Shown here: one piece after another, positions 36,150 to 47,309 of the stretch
Layout of the letters: each line of letters begins with the position of its first letter
Position numbering within the stretch: position 1 is the stretch's first letter
DNA from: Amblyornis subalaris
Taxonomy: Eukaryota > Chordata > Aves > Passeriformes > Ptilonorhynchidae
NCBI GenBank assembly: GCA_018881555.1
Contig: JACAXG010000201.1
Span: 698,511-762,510 of the forward strand
Direction: 5' to 3'
DNA: 64,000 nt
Notes under the pieces: model-generated
What the model was told of the DNA's origin: nothing
The model's input: only the letters and a program-made list of their open reading frames with translations
Database searches by the model: none
Made by a program: the position numbers and the translations under genes

Positions 36150-36752
36150 GTGGTCGGTGACCTGCAACACCACTCAGACACGCACAGATCCATGGGACAG
36201 GATGGGATCCACCCACGGGTGCTGAGATTGCTGGTGGAAGGACTCAGTGAGACACTTCCCATCATTTANCAGCAGTCCTGGATAGCTGGGGAGGTCCCAT
36301 TTGACTGGGAATGCAAATGGGGGTGGACACCAGGACAAGAGAGACCTGGAGGGGCTGGAGCGTGTCCAGGGCAGGGAATGGAGCTGGGGAAGGGGCTCAG
36401 CCTGGAGAAAAGGAGGATCCAGAGGGATCTTTTCCCTCTCGGAAATTCCCTGGCAGGAGNGGGCAGCCAGGGGGGGTCGGGCTCTGCTCCCAGAGAACAG
36501 GGACAGGATGAGAGGGAACAGCCTCAAGCTGTGCCAGGGGAGGATTAGGTTGGATATTGGGAACAATTCCTTCCTGGAAAGGGCTGTCCAGCCCTGGGCA
36601 GTGGTGGAGTCCCCATCCCTGGAGNGATTTCAAANCCGTGTGGATGTGGCACCTGGGGANGTGGGGCAGTGGTGGCTTTGGCAGTGCTGGGGGATGGTTG
36701 GACTTTATGATCTCACAGGGCTTTTCCAACCTCACTGATTCCATGATTCTGT
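36150..36752 (+). mobile_element. CR1 LINE 3' fragment, longest in window (~600 bp)
   Basis: Sense copy reaching upstream of the usual truncation: 'gggatccacccacgggtgct', 'gctgggga' and 'gacctggaggggctggagcg', then the common 'gaggattaggttggatattg', 'agtccccatccctggag', 'gcttttccaacctcactgat' and 'tccatgattctgtgg'. The first part resembles the CR1 reverse-transcriptase ORF 3' region, but frames are broken and it is not expected to be mobile. Confidence 0.9.
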
Positions 36753-37059
36753 GGTGCCCCAGCCCTTCTTACACCTGGCTGAGCTTCCCAAGGGCTGGGA
36801 GAGCCTGGCACTGCCCTCGGCTGTCGCCCCGATGACCAAAGGCCCAGGAGGAGATGGCAGAGAGCTGCTGGAAGGGCCAGGACAGCCCTCCCAGGCTCCA
36901 AAGGGGCCATCACCAGTTCTCCTCGCGGGCATCAGCAGAAGACGCAGTGACCATCCCGGTCCTCCCTTCCCCCACCCCGGAGCGGCATCCGTCGGTCCCC
37001 GTGACCCTCCCCCTCCCAAAATCGGCTGCCTTCTCCCTGCTTCTCCCCCCCTCCCGTTT

Positions 37060-37640
37060 TTTTTTGGCTGAGTGATGAGCTGTATGCCAAATCCATCTGC
37101 TCCTGTCTCCCCTAGCTGCCTTCCATATCGTTCCAGGATCCCTGGCAGCGAGCCTAGACCTATCTCTCTCCCTGCACTCTCCGGAGCACATTCCTTTCTA
37201 CACCTTTTCCCGAGCTGGGATAGAAATGAGTATCAACCCCAAACAAAAAGCATCTGCTCGCTGCCTGCCGCCGCCTCACCGGCCGCGCCGGCGCGCCGCC
37301 CCCGTGGCACGGCCGCGCAAACACGCGCGGCCCCCGGCCCCGGCGCCGGGGCCCCCGCCGGGATCCGGGGCGCCCGGGGCTCCCGCGCCCGCTCCCGCGC
37401 CGGCCCCGCCGCGCCAGCTGTGAGCGCCGCGCCATGTGTTCCCGCGGCCCACGCCGCGCGCGGAGCCGGCGCCGCATCACCCCAATTAGCCTTGCCGGGG
37501 CTGACGGGAGGAGACGGGGACGGGGGGGGGAAGAGAGCCGGAGAGGCGCGGGCACCCGGGAGGCGATTCCCGGCTTTGTTGCCGGGCAGGGATGGATGTC
37601 TCCGGGTCGGGGGGACCGGTGGTGCCCGGCCTGAGTTACC
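37060..37640. promoter_or_regulatory. CpG island with flanking non-repetitive block, in SFXN5 last intron
   Basis: From 37250 to about 37640 the sequence is dense in CpG ('ggccgcgccggcgcgccgcc', 'cacggccgcgcaaacacgcg') and lacks repeats. It is flanked on the left by 'gctgtatgccaaatccatct' and 'gagctgggatagaaatgagt'. It is far from either gene start, so it could be an orphan CpG island serving as an enhancer or the promoter of an unannotated transcript. The long open frames through it are composition artefacts. Confidence 0.55.
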
Positions 37641-38774
37641 TGGGGGATGCTGGTCCGTAAACAGGTGCTCGGTANGGTCAGGGCACAGAGTTCCTTGGGG
37701 TTTTCCCGCTTTTTCCTTGGTGCGCTTGGCTGTCTGCCAGAGGGAAAGGAGCATCCTCTGGCTTCACCTGCTCCCAGGCGCTGGGATGGGCTGTGGTTCA
37801 TCCCAGCCGCAGTTCTGGATGACTTTGGAGCTGCACCCTGGTTGTGTCCCCGGTGAAGATCTCCCTGAATCAATGGGAAAGCTTCCCGTGGCCTCACGGG
37901 AAGCTGAAGGAATTCCACCTTCTCCCACAGCCTCATTTTAGTGTTTCCCANGTTGGATACCAAGAGGTCAGTGCGGCCATCAGCCCGAAATCCTGGGATT
38001 TGCCCCAAACAACCCCCTTGTAGCACTGTCTGGGAATAGTGCTTTTACTTATGGGTCCCTCAGTGCTGTTCGAGCCTTTGTCCCTCCTGGAATTCTCCTG
38101 GATTCATTGTTGAAGGCCCTTTTCTGGCAGACACCCCAGTGCCATCATCCCAAGCCCAGGAAGGGGATCCATCCTTAGACCTCCCTCCCTGGGAAGAAGA
38201 GGATGGACACGATTCAAAGCCAGTCCCACGGTGGGCACTTGGTTTGAAGGGACAGAGTGACCTGTGTGGGGCAGTGGGACAGGTCCCATCAGCATAGTCC
38301 CACCAGGGTCGAACCTGCTCCTCAGAGCCCTCCAGTTCCTTCTCACAGGGGTTCCCAGCACGGCCATGACCAGCAAGGACCCTGATCGGGGCCTTCTTGG
38401 AAGCTGAGACACAAAAGACTCGACAAGGAACTGTGGTGTCCACATCTGTCTCACAATTCCATGTTCCAGGAGGCTGGATGGCTGGAACGGCAGTCTGTGC
38501 CCAAATTGGTGAAATTACACTTTTCAACAAAAAAAACACCAGCAAGGGAGTCCAAGACTAGACTGGTTCAGAATAAGGTTGTGATTTGATGTTGATTTCA
38601 TNCCTGTAACCCACCACTCATCTCCCTGTTCTTCTCCACTGGATTTCCCAGTGGGAGGAGTAAGTTCCTTCATCTTCCCAGGCTTCGGGGAAGGGGCTTG
38701 AGTTTGGCATCACACAGCTCCAAACCAGTGCCTGTGACTGGTTGTGTCCAAGGGGTCCNTGTGTCCATCCTGCA

Positions 38775-38900
38775 CGAGAATCGTGGAATCATTAAGAAAA
38801 ATCCCTTGGAGTCCATTGAGTCCAGCCATTCCTCAGCACTGCACTCATGTCCCCAGGTGCCACATCCATGTGTTTTTTGAGCACTTCCACCTTTGGCATT
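38775..38900 (-). mobile_element. CR1 LINE fragment (worn)
   Basis: 'gagaatcgtggaatcattaa', 'ccattgagtccagccattcc', 'ccaggtgccacatccatgtg'. Degenerate antisense CR1. Confidence 0.75.
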
Positions 38901-39627
38901 GATTCCCATGTCCTTCTGCTCGGTCACCACAATCTATCCCACCTCCATCCCCTCCTTCCTGAACCCATCCAAGCCCCTCCTGTGCAGCCTTGCCAGGGGC
39001 GAAGAGCTCATCCCNCATGTAGGGAAAGGAGCCGCTTCCCTCCTGGACCAGGGGAAGGAAGCTGGCAGGATCTACAAACAATTATCTCATCTGACAACCT
39101 CAGCTCTGCTTAAACTATTCTTGATGGGCTCCGTGTAATTGGTGCTGAAAACTTCCCACCACAGACACCCCACACCTTCCCCGAGCAGTCGGCTGCGATA
39201 TTTTGCTCTTCCCACCAGGATACTCTTCCTGCTGTTCAGCTTGGATCGTGCTCGCTGCTTTTTGAATTGTGTCCCGAGAGAGCGTGAACAAAACACTGCT
39301 CCTTCCTTCTCTTCCACAGCCTCTTGCACACGCACATCCCACCACGCTTCCCTGGAACTTCTCCCTTCCAGGCTCGGCGCATCCGAGTCCTCAGCGTTTC
39401 CCCGTGGCTTCCAGAGCACTGATTTGGGGTCCCCCAGGGCAGATGTGGCTTTCCTTGGAGCTCCCAGCTCCCCATCCCCAGTTGGAGGGAGAGGGACTGG
39501 AGGGTCTCTCTGTCAGTTTTCTGAGGAGGCTTCCCAGGAGTCGGTTGGGGTGTGAGCTTCCCTGTTTTCCCAAGCCCTGTGATGGACAATCAGCATTGAA
39601 CCACCCAATTCCAGGTCATTCCAAAGC

Positions 39628-39770
39628 ACAGAATCACAGGATCACTGAGGTTGGAAAAGCTCTCTGNGGTCACTGAGTCNGGCCTGTGACCCATCCCCAC
39701 CTTGGCCACATCCTGCCATTCCTTGAACCCNTCCAGGGCTGNCGACTCCACTTCCCACTTGGATATTTTC
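39628..39770 (-). mobile_element. CR1 LINE fragment
   Basis: 'cacagaatcacaggatcact', 'gaggttggaaaagctctctg', then a worn 'ttggccacatcctgccattc' stretch. Confidence 0.82.
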
Positions 39771-39989
39771 CTGCCGGTGGCTGAACCCACCCAGCCCCAA
39801 AACCTGGGAGCTTTTCTGCGTGTCCCTGGCGGAAAAAATCCCCACCCAATGGGCGGAAAAGCTGCGTCAGAGCCAGGCAGAGCGGAGCTCTCCTCCTCCG
39901 AGCGGCTCCGGCGGTGCCGGGCGCGGATCCGGCTCTCCTGCACCTTTCCCGGTGCTCTCCCGGCACAATGCTTCCCTCGGTGCCGCAGC

Positions 39990-40625
39990 ACTGAAAGGAA
40001 TGGTGAAGTTGCTAATAATGGCACTAAAAGAAAATATGCTACATCTGTTATGGATAGCAGTACAAAATTAGCTGATCACACCTCTGACACCCAAGATGTC
40101 TTCACTTAAAATACTCGTTGGCTTTACTTTACATAATTTGCTGATTATATTTAAAAGAAATACAATTTTGCAATTACTGTTCTTTCTGGTGTGCTATCTA
40201 TGCATCATTTTCTTTTTATGTTTATATATTTCTCCTTCATTAGTGCAGTCTGAAGGGTGATTAGATCCCTTCAAACATTTTACAGAGGTTAAACGTTGAT
40301 TAAGATTTAATTATTACTGTAAATAGCTTGGAATGACATATGGTGCAAAAACCTGACATATGTGCATTTGAATAAATGAAGTGCTATTTCCCATGATGCT
40401 TCAGTAGCTGTTTAACAGCTTTGCTGAAGGGTTATGTTGCACCTCATGTTAAGATTGCTTTGATGTTATATTTTGTTGGGTTTTTGCAGCTGAAAGCTAA
40501 GAACAGTTTTTCCAGTTTTTAAAAACATTGAATATTTTAAATACCTAAATTGTTTTGCACAAATTTTTGCTAATTTGTCTAACTAGGTTAAACATTTTCA
40601 AAAGCATTTCGATTTTTAACGTGGG
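39990..40625. promoter_or_regulatory. Large AT-rich candidate conserved non-coding element
   Basis: About 630 bp, strongly AT-rich and free of CR1 or tandem repeats, set in GC-rich DNA. It includes 'gctaataatggcactaaaag', 'acataatttgctgattatat', 'ttgcaattactgttctttct', 'ttgattaagatttaattatt' and 'aatgacatatggtgcaaaaa', with no open frame of note. It lies 0.7-1.3 kb before the SFXN5 last exon and about 18 kb from the EMX1 start. This is the strongest enhancer candidate in the window by appearance; conservation was not computed. Confidence 0.5.
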
Positions 40626-41288
40626 TTCCTAGCATTGTGTCAGCACCAGCATGGGTTCGATGTATAGGATTTCGAAAATTCCAGCCTTTCCAAGGTGCCC
40701 TGTCCCGGCCGGGAGCGGGATCTCTGCTGGCCGTGGGAAGCGGGAGCACCACGGATCCCTCCNGGGGATGCAAAGATTCCGAGCGATTTCAGGCAGGGGA
40801 AAGCTCCGTGAGAAGCTGGTGAAGGGAAAAAATTAGGAAAGGGATGGAGATTTCACGGAGATGGANGAAGGGGTCGGAAGGTTTTAGCGTGAGGATGGAG
40901 CGGAACGAGGCTGTTCCCTCTGCCACCGCTCAGCCCTTGGCTTTGCCGGGTCCGGCTTCGGGCGCTGGATCCCCTGGAGCACCCTGGCTGCAGGGAAGGG
41001 ATGGGATGTCTCTGGGAGAGGATGGGTGGGATGCGCTGGAGCCTCAGACACTCTATAATTCATTGAGCACTGCCAGGCAGCGAACGTGCAGCATCTCGTG
41101 CGATACAGATCCATCCANCCCGGGGTGTTTGGAGACTGGAGCGCAGCAAAGCACGTTCAAACACCACGGGAAAGGCGTGATTGACGTGGGATTATTTACA
41201 TATCCTGCCTCCCCACATTAATTGATTGATCCGTCGAGCTCCTGCTGCAGCGGCACCGATTCTGATCTCGCTCCTCTTGCTCCCCCAG

Positions 41289-41366
41289 ATCGAGACGTCT
41301 CAGCTGGAGCCAGAGATCGCAATGGCCACCACCAGTAAGACTGTGGTCTACAACAAAGGATTGTAA
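41289..41366 (+). CDS. SFXN5: SFXN5 terminal coding exon with stop
   Basis: Encodes [20 protein letters not shown] followed by YNKGL and TAA at 41364-41366. The hydrophilic C-terminal tail with YNKGL at the end is the SFXN5-type terminus and distinguishes it from SFXN1-3. The acceptor is 'ctcgctcctcttgctccccc' followed by ag; phase 0. Joining the five exons gives 162 residues with no internal stop, all frames consistent. The gene is convergent with EMX1, whose stop codon is at 49678-49680. Because the preceding intron is 17.5 kb, this exon is the SFXN5 coding part closest to EMX1. Confidence 0.97.
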   Translation: METSQLEPEIAMATTSKTVVYNKGL

Positions 41367-42250
41367 GGGCAGGAGGACCAGCCCAGCCCAGAAGATCTGG
41401 GGAGGGAAGAGGGGAGACTCCAGAACCCGACTGGGAGAAAGCAAACAACCACGAGATCAAATGGTAGAGCTCAGCGATAGGAACTAATGCTGCTCCCGGC
41501 CAGCCGGGAGGGAATTAACACCCGCAGAGAACTGACACCTCGCACCGGGCAAAAAGAGTAATATTAACAGTTTTAACTTAGCCACAGGAGCAACAACAAC
41601 AAAATCGCATTCAAACACTTTAGAACTAGCTAAGGGAACTCTCAGAATTANCAGCACTGCATGGAGGGTGCCCAGGGGCGAGTTCACGTGCTCAGAGCCG
41701 GCTGCACGCCGCAGACATCACCCGGCAAACCTTGTTTTCCATGTGAATTCAGCCTCCACACTGATGCTGCACAAAACTAACTCTGTAGAGACCGAGGGGT
41801 GCATGGATGGGACCGATCAGGTGTTTGGGAAGTGCCCTGGGTTGATCTCGTGCCGATCCCGCCCCAGCCATCGTGTGCTGAAGAGGAATTCCTGTGTCCC
41901 TGTGCTGAAGAGGAATTCCTGTGTCCGTGTGCACAGCGAGGGTCACAGCCTGTGCTCCCTCCCTCCATCCATCCCTCTTCCTCCTCCTGCAGGCGCTCCT
42001 GGGGGCATCCTGCCCTTCACTGCGAGACTGGCTGTCCCTGGATCCCACTGCCCAGCATTCCTTAAGGGCTTTTGTCTGGATTTCCAGATCCTGGAAAGCC
42101 AGNGTGCCCACATGTGGAGTCTTGGAGCAAAAATGATGCTGGAGCTGCTCTTTTCCCTTGCACAGCCGTGAGGGGCGTTTGTCTCACCTGAGGCAGACCC
42201 TCTCACAGTCAGGTTGCTAAGGAAAGGTCGTTGGCTAAGCCACGCTTTGC
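41367..42250 (+). other. SFXN5: SFXN5 3' untranslated and flanking sequence
   Basis: Non-coding sequence after the stop. I see no AATAAA within the first kilobase, so the transcript end is not fixed. A 27-bp duplication containing 'gctgaagaggaattcctgtg' lies at about 41876-41930. Confidence 0.5.
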
Positions 42251-42352
42251 TGAGCCTGTTGTCCAAGGACAGAATGTGGTTTGAGTCTGGATCAATCCCC
42301 AGGTGGTCAGGCAGTTGGACCAGGATCCTTGTAGGCCCCTTCCAACTGGAAT
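42250..42352 (+). mobile_element. CR1 LINE 3' end (worn)
   Basis: 'gtctggatcaatccccaggt', 'gcagttggaccaggatcctt' and 'gtaggccccttccaactgga' end in 'attctcc', which passes directly into the pentanucleotide microsatellite. Confidence 0.75.
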
Positions 42353-42765
42353 TCTCCTCTCCTCTCCTCTCCTCTCCTCTCCTCTCCTCTCCTCTCTTCT
42401 CTTTTCTCTTCTCTTCTCTTCTCTTCTCTTCTCTTCTCTTCTCTTCTCTTCTCTCCTCTCTCCTCTCTCCTCTCTCTTCTCTTCTCTTCTCTTCTCTTCT
42501 CTTCTCTTCTCTTCTCTTCTCTTCTCTTCTCTTCTCTTCTCTTCTCTTCTCTTCTCTTTTTCTCTTCTCTTCTCTTCTCTTCTCTTCTCTTCTCTTCTCT
42601 TCTCTTCTCNNNNNNNNNNNNNNNNNNNNNNNNNNNNNNNNNNNNNNNNNNNNNNNNNNNNNNNNNNNNNNNNNNNNNNNNNNNNNNNNNNNNNNNNNNN
42701 NNNNNNNNNNNNNNNNNNNNNNNNNNNNNNNNNNNNNNNCTTACTTCTCTTTCTCTCTTTCCCTT
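42353..42765. repeat. (TCTCC/TCTTC)n pentanucleotide microsatellite with gap
   Basis: Begins as TCTCC repeats and changes to TCTTC repeats. It is interrupted by an N run at about 42608-42739 and resumes as a degraded C/T tract to about 42765. Open frames through it are spurious. Confidence 0.97.
42608..42739. other. Assembly gap (N run)
   Basis: About 132 N bases inside the pentanucleotide microsatellite; the true array length is unknown. Confidence 0.97.
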
Positions 42766-42944
42766 CCTCTTCTTCCTCCTGTTCCTCTCTCCTCTGTGCC
42801 AACATTTGCCCCCAGAAAATTGCCCTCCCTGTCCAATTCCTTGTGCTGGTGCAGACGAGGACCCACAGGCAGGTCCTGGCAGCTGTGCTGAGCTGATGGC
42901 TGGGTGACACTGCACCTTCAGAGGGGACACCTGCCCTCTGGGGA

Positions 42945-42988
<44 letters not shown>

Positions 42989-44720
42989 CCTGCAACGGCT
43001 CCACTCTGGGGTCCTTGAAAGGGGGTGGGGAGAGTCACCCCCGCCCTGCACCCCGAATCCTGCCCTCACCCGAGTTTGGGGCCACAATTTGGCTTTCTGG
43101 TATCTCATACCCAAAATTAAGCCCCGAGTGACTCCCTCAGGTTCNTGTGGACCGTGGCCACCAGCAGAGCATTCCAAAGGCAGGATGTGCCTGTGGGATC
43201 AGTGTAGGGATGGAGCTGTGGGGTCGCTGGGCGTGGCACAGGCTCTGACCCTTCAGATGCCAATTTGGGGGGGCTTGGGGAGGGTGGGGGGAAAGGGGAA
43301 ACCAAATCATCACTGACACAGAATGTATTTGATGGATTTATTGCAATGCCTGGAACTGGGAGGCCTGAGCCCGACGTGTGTCCTTCCCCACGGGCTGCTC
43401 CCATTCCCAGCTGGAGTCAGACCCNTAGGAATTGGAGCCACACGGTGGTTGGGCCAGCTCAGGATCACTGATTCTGTCCTGCACNGGTGTAAATCAGGAA
43501 TAATTGCACAAAAGGAATCAGTGTTGTGGATTCACACATCAGCAAATAGGAAAGGAAGGGCCAGCTCTGGGATTTCCATAGCTGCTGTTCCTGGGACAGC
43601 TCCCGGTCCCAAACACTGCTGGAAACCCAGAGTGGGTCCAGTTACAGCCCTGGGGCTGTTCTGGATTTACACCAGGCCGAGGACGGCTGGATTTGGCCCA
43701 GGAGAGTTCATTAATGCACTGGATGAGATGAATGTACATCCCGGAGGATGTGAGGCCACCCCGCCCGCTCCNGGTGGGATCTGGGGAGGCTGCAGGGAGG
43801 TGACCACTGTCCTGTGGACACTTCCTTGGCCGTCTGTCCTGCTGGCAGCACCTGGGAGCGGATAACTCCCTGCAGCAGTGAGAGGGGCAGCCCTGGGAAG
43901 GGGAGCAGGGCTGCTGGCAATGCCCAGGGAGCAGCGGGCCAGTGGGAATGGCAGTGGCCAGGCTCGGGAGAGCCAGCTGGGATGAGCTGAGTGCCTGGAA
44001 CGGGCCCTTTCCACTGCTGCAGGGGCTGGGAGGGGCTCAGGACCACGGTGGGAAGCTGGGGGTGCAGGGACCCCCTGGCACACACATCCATATGTGTGTG
44101 GAGCAGGGAAAAGCTCCTCTGAGCCTGAAATTCCCGTTCCGGCTCTGTGGAGCCAAGCGGGATCATGCTGCACGGCGGCACAACTCGCTGCCTTCCTCCT
44201 CCTGGATGGGAAGGCGAGGCAGAGACAGAAACAGCCTCTTGTGTTGACAGGGAGAAGCCTCCTGGCTCTGGTGCCTGTCTGGGTGGATCATTCCCCCTTC
44301 CCGGTGGGTTTGGTCGCCGTCTGAGCCGTTCTGCTGCCACGCTTGTTCTTCCCAGGCTTTTGTTTGGAGGAGGGGGAAGGAGGAAGAGATGGAGGCTGCG
44401 CTTTGCCATGAGCTCTGGGAGAGGTGGAGCGAGGAGGGAGCGGTGATTTGGTTTTGTAAGTGATCACAGATCAAAGATTTCGGTGTCTGTGAGCTGTGGC
44501 TGCCTGCTGGCTCCGCGGCTGGAACAAGGAGTTTCCAGAGGATGAAAGGATCTGGGCTTTGCTGCCTGTATTTCTCTAGGAGACACCCAAGGAAAAGCGG
44601 GGATTGATCAAGTTCTGCCTTGGGAAAGAGCCAGTTCCCAGTTTTCCCCGTGATGGGAGCGAGTATGGATGCACACACATCACCTGCAGAGCTCTGCCTG
44701 TGCGGGTTGTTAATTAGCAG
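42766..44720. other. Intergenic or SFXN5 3' region
   Basis: Besides the TGTC microsatellite at 42945, I see no exon, CR1 or regulatory signature strong enough to call. Short 'atttgatggatttattgcaa' and GC-rich stretches only. Confidence 0.5.
42945..42988. repeat. (TGTC)n tetranucleotide microsatellite
   Basis: About eleven uninterrupted copies of TGTC. Confidence 0.97.
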
Positions 44721-45269
44721 GGGATGCTCATCACGTTAANCCAGCGATTATCAATAGGGGCCGAATCAGTTTGGAGGAGAGACTCGGGATTTATTGAAGC
44801 CAGGAGCTCCAGGGAGCGCGGAGGGCCTGATCCTGCCGGGGGGGGGCGCGGGCCAGCTCGGGGGATGTCGGAGGAGCTGTGCTGTGAGCCTGGGGCTGGG
44901 CTGGCAGGCAGCTGCTCCCTCAAACAAGTGACAGTCACAGGCCCCACATGGGCCTGGGTTTGTCGTCTGCCCGCACAAACCCCGTCAGGCTTGCTTGGCT
45001 TTGTGTGGCAGGAGCACGGGACCCGCTCAGCTCGGCAGGGTTTGNGCTGAGGGATGAAAACATCCCAGGGCCTCAGTCAGGCGTTTCCCAGTGGTTTCCT
45101 CCGGGAGCCATGGCGGGGTTGGCAGCAGGGGTTGCTCCCAAATTTTGTCCCAATGCCACTGAAAATGTCGTGGCCCCGGCCCAAAGCACGGGGCAGATGC
45201 TGCTGCTGGGAGCTGGGGGCAGCCACCATGTCCTGGGCTCGGTTCCCCTCTCCAACCTCCTCTGGAAGC

Positions 45270-45355
45270 ACAGAATCATGGAATGGTTGGGATTGGAAGG
45301 GACCCTAAAGCTCATCCCATTCCAGACCCCTGCCAGGGTGCTCCAAGCNCCGTCT
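45270..45355 (-). mobile_element. CR1 LINE 3' fragment
   Basis: 'cacagaatcatggaatggtt', 'gggattggaagggaccctaa', 'ccctgccagggtgctccaag'. Confidence 0.9.
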
Positions 45356-45889
45356 GCANGTCCTTGCAGGTGTGGTGTGAGGTNGCCCTGGCACCAGCAA
45401 TGCCACGAGCCTGGAGACCCCAGGGCTTGTCCCCACATCTCCCAAACCCACGTGCATCCCCCTCTGGACAATCAGGATGCTGCAGATCCCTCTCTGCTGC
45501 CCTTCCCCTCACTGTCCTGGGTTGGTGGCGAGCGGGACGAGGGGCTTGGATGAGGAGCACGTTTTGGTGGCCCTGTGGTCCCAAACTTTTGGGCAATCAA
45601 GTCCTTTGGCATCCCAGCCTGGGGACACCGAGATCATGACGTCCCCAGCTGAACCCACCTGATGCGGTTCCGACATCCCAACGGGTGTCAGGACTTAATT
45701 CTATCTGAAAGAAGCAAAAAAGCTCCACAGCCCCATACCTAACCCTTATGGATCTTCAAAGACCTTTTCACTCTCGGGCAGCTCCAGGTTGGGCTCCCTC
45801 ATGCAGCAGTCCCAGCACTGGATCCTCCTGGTTCCTGCCCTCGTGGTGAGCACCGAAGTGCCCCGCTCACCCCTCCCAGGGGCGTTAGG

Positions 45890-46262
45890 GATGGGAAGCA
45901 CGGAGCCGGGAAAGCGGCGGCACGTTAGGGCTGTTTATTAGGACGGCGAGCGGTGCCAGGAAAGCCTCCACACCGCAGCTAATGGTAACATTGTGCACAT
46001 CCACTCCATCGCTAATTAATCTCTCCGACTTCCCCCGTGCACAAACCGGAGCCTTCGGCTTGCGGGAACGGCCCCAGCCGCTGGCATTCCCGGTTCCCGG
46101 TAATTGGGGGAGCGCGGGGAGCGGCGGGCGCGGAACGCGCCGCTCACATCGAGGCGTTCACCTCGGCAGATCATCGTAATGAGGCGATCGTCTCCCGGAG
46201 CACTTAATTAGAAATGTCGCGGTTAATTGATTTCTTGGCGATGTTAATTAAGAAATAATGAG
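45890..46262. promoter_or_regulatory. Candidate regulatory block near EMX1 3' end
   Basis: Repeat-free block mixing CpG-rich and TAATTA-rich text: 'catcgctaattaatctctcc', 'cggagcacttaattagaaat', 'gtcgcggttaattgatttct' and 'gatgttaattaagaaataat'. Four homeodomain-type cores, three of them within about 60 bp. It sits 3.4 kb beyond the EMX1 stop. Confidence 0.5.
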
Positions 46263-47112
46263 GACCAGGTTGCAGCAAAAGGTGCCAGCGAGAAGTTTGG
46301 AGCCTCTCCTGGAGGATGTGTCTGTTGGCTGCTCCCTGGGCTGGCCGGGGGACAACCGGGGGACGAGCCCAGGGTGGTGTCACCCGTGTCCCAAACCCCA
46401 CGGCTCGGGCACAGCTCCGCTCCTTCCGTTTTTCCTGGTTGCTCATTTTCCTGCTCCGCGTCCTGGCGTGCCCAGGTCCCGGCAGGATGGGCGGGAGGTC
46501 ACCCGTGGGCAGCGCTGGGATGTGGGGTCACCGGGCTGATGCTGGACCCTGCCACCCTGGGACGGGTAGAGCTCTACCAATGCCACGTGCCCAAGGGATG
46601 CTAGTGTCCCCTCCTCTTGGAGGGCTGGGATGGAGATCCGGAGCCTGGGGTTCCCTCTGGAGGAGCGCGGGGGCTCCCGGGGTGTGGTGAGACCCTGACA
46701 GCCCTTGGGCAAAGGTTTAGGGTAAAAATCAGCTCCCCTGGGATTCTCTGGGAGCATTCCCAGTGTTGGATGTGGAGGCCTGGAGTGGTCCTGGTGGCGG
46801 TGGATGTCCCCAGCTCCAGGATCTCCCTGGGTCTCTTTAGGAAACACCACTTTGGGCTTTTTTCCCGGTTTTTATGGCTTCTTTCACACCCTGCATCTCA
46901 TCCCTCGATCTGAGCACACCTGAAATCCCTTGGGATTGGCGAGGGCTCACCTGCCAGCACCGGATGTCTTCCAGCGAGCGTGGGCACCCTGGGCATCCTG
47001 GACACCCCAGGAATCCCTGGACACCCCCGGGAAGCCCCACGGCTCCGGCTCTTTTTAACCCTGTCCGCAGTCACCGGCCGCNACACTTCGTGTAACACTC
47101 GGATCTGTCGGG

Positions 47113-47118
47113 AATAAA
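47113..47118 (+). terminator. SFXN5: Possible SFXN5 polyadenylation signal
   Basis: AATAAA on the + strand followed within about 20 bp by GT-rich 'cttggtgtgctccgc'. It would give a 5.7-kb 3' UTR running through the microsatellites, which is long, so the assignment is weak. Confidence 0.2.
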
Positions 47119-47309
47119 AGCGTTTAAACACTTGGTGTGCTCCGCGCTCCGTGGGGAATGCTGGGGGGAATGTCAGGATTTAAAGGTCTTGTCTGAGGAC
47201 AAGGTTTTCATGGGCTGGTTTTAAAGAGGAGAAGCTGCAGGGAATGGGGATTTTCCCTGGAATGTGAGGGGATGTGGGAAAGGGGCTTTCCCAACAGCAG
47301 AAATTATTA

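Larger units (their letters stand above)
23807..41288 (+). other. SFXN5: SFXN5 last intron, 17.5 kb
   Basis: Runs from gtcagt to cccccag. It holds many CR1 fragments, short tandem repeats, a CpG-rich patch near 31740-32060, a CpG island at 37250-37640 and several AT-rich candidate elements, the largest at 39990-40625. No other coding exon was recognised. It is the part of SFXN5 nearest EMX1 and so a plausible host for EMX1 regulatory elements. Confidence 0.85.
44721..47300. other. Intergenic region between SFXN5 and EMX1
   Basis: GC-rich DNA with one CR1 at 45270, a candidate element at 45890-46262, and a + strand AATAAA at 47113. No exon recognised. Confidence 0.55.

Noticed and set aside
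36111..36548. 145-codon frame as a possible gene
   Set aside because: It is a CR1 LINE fragment with broken frames.
37072..37941. 289-codon + strand and overlapping 288-codon - strand open frames
   Set aside because: Both strands open at once through a CpG island; no domain and biased composition.
42209..43177. 322-codon - strand frame rich in Glu, Lys and Arg
   Set aside because: Translation of the pentanucleotide microsatellite and gap.
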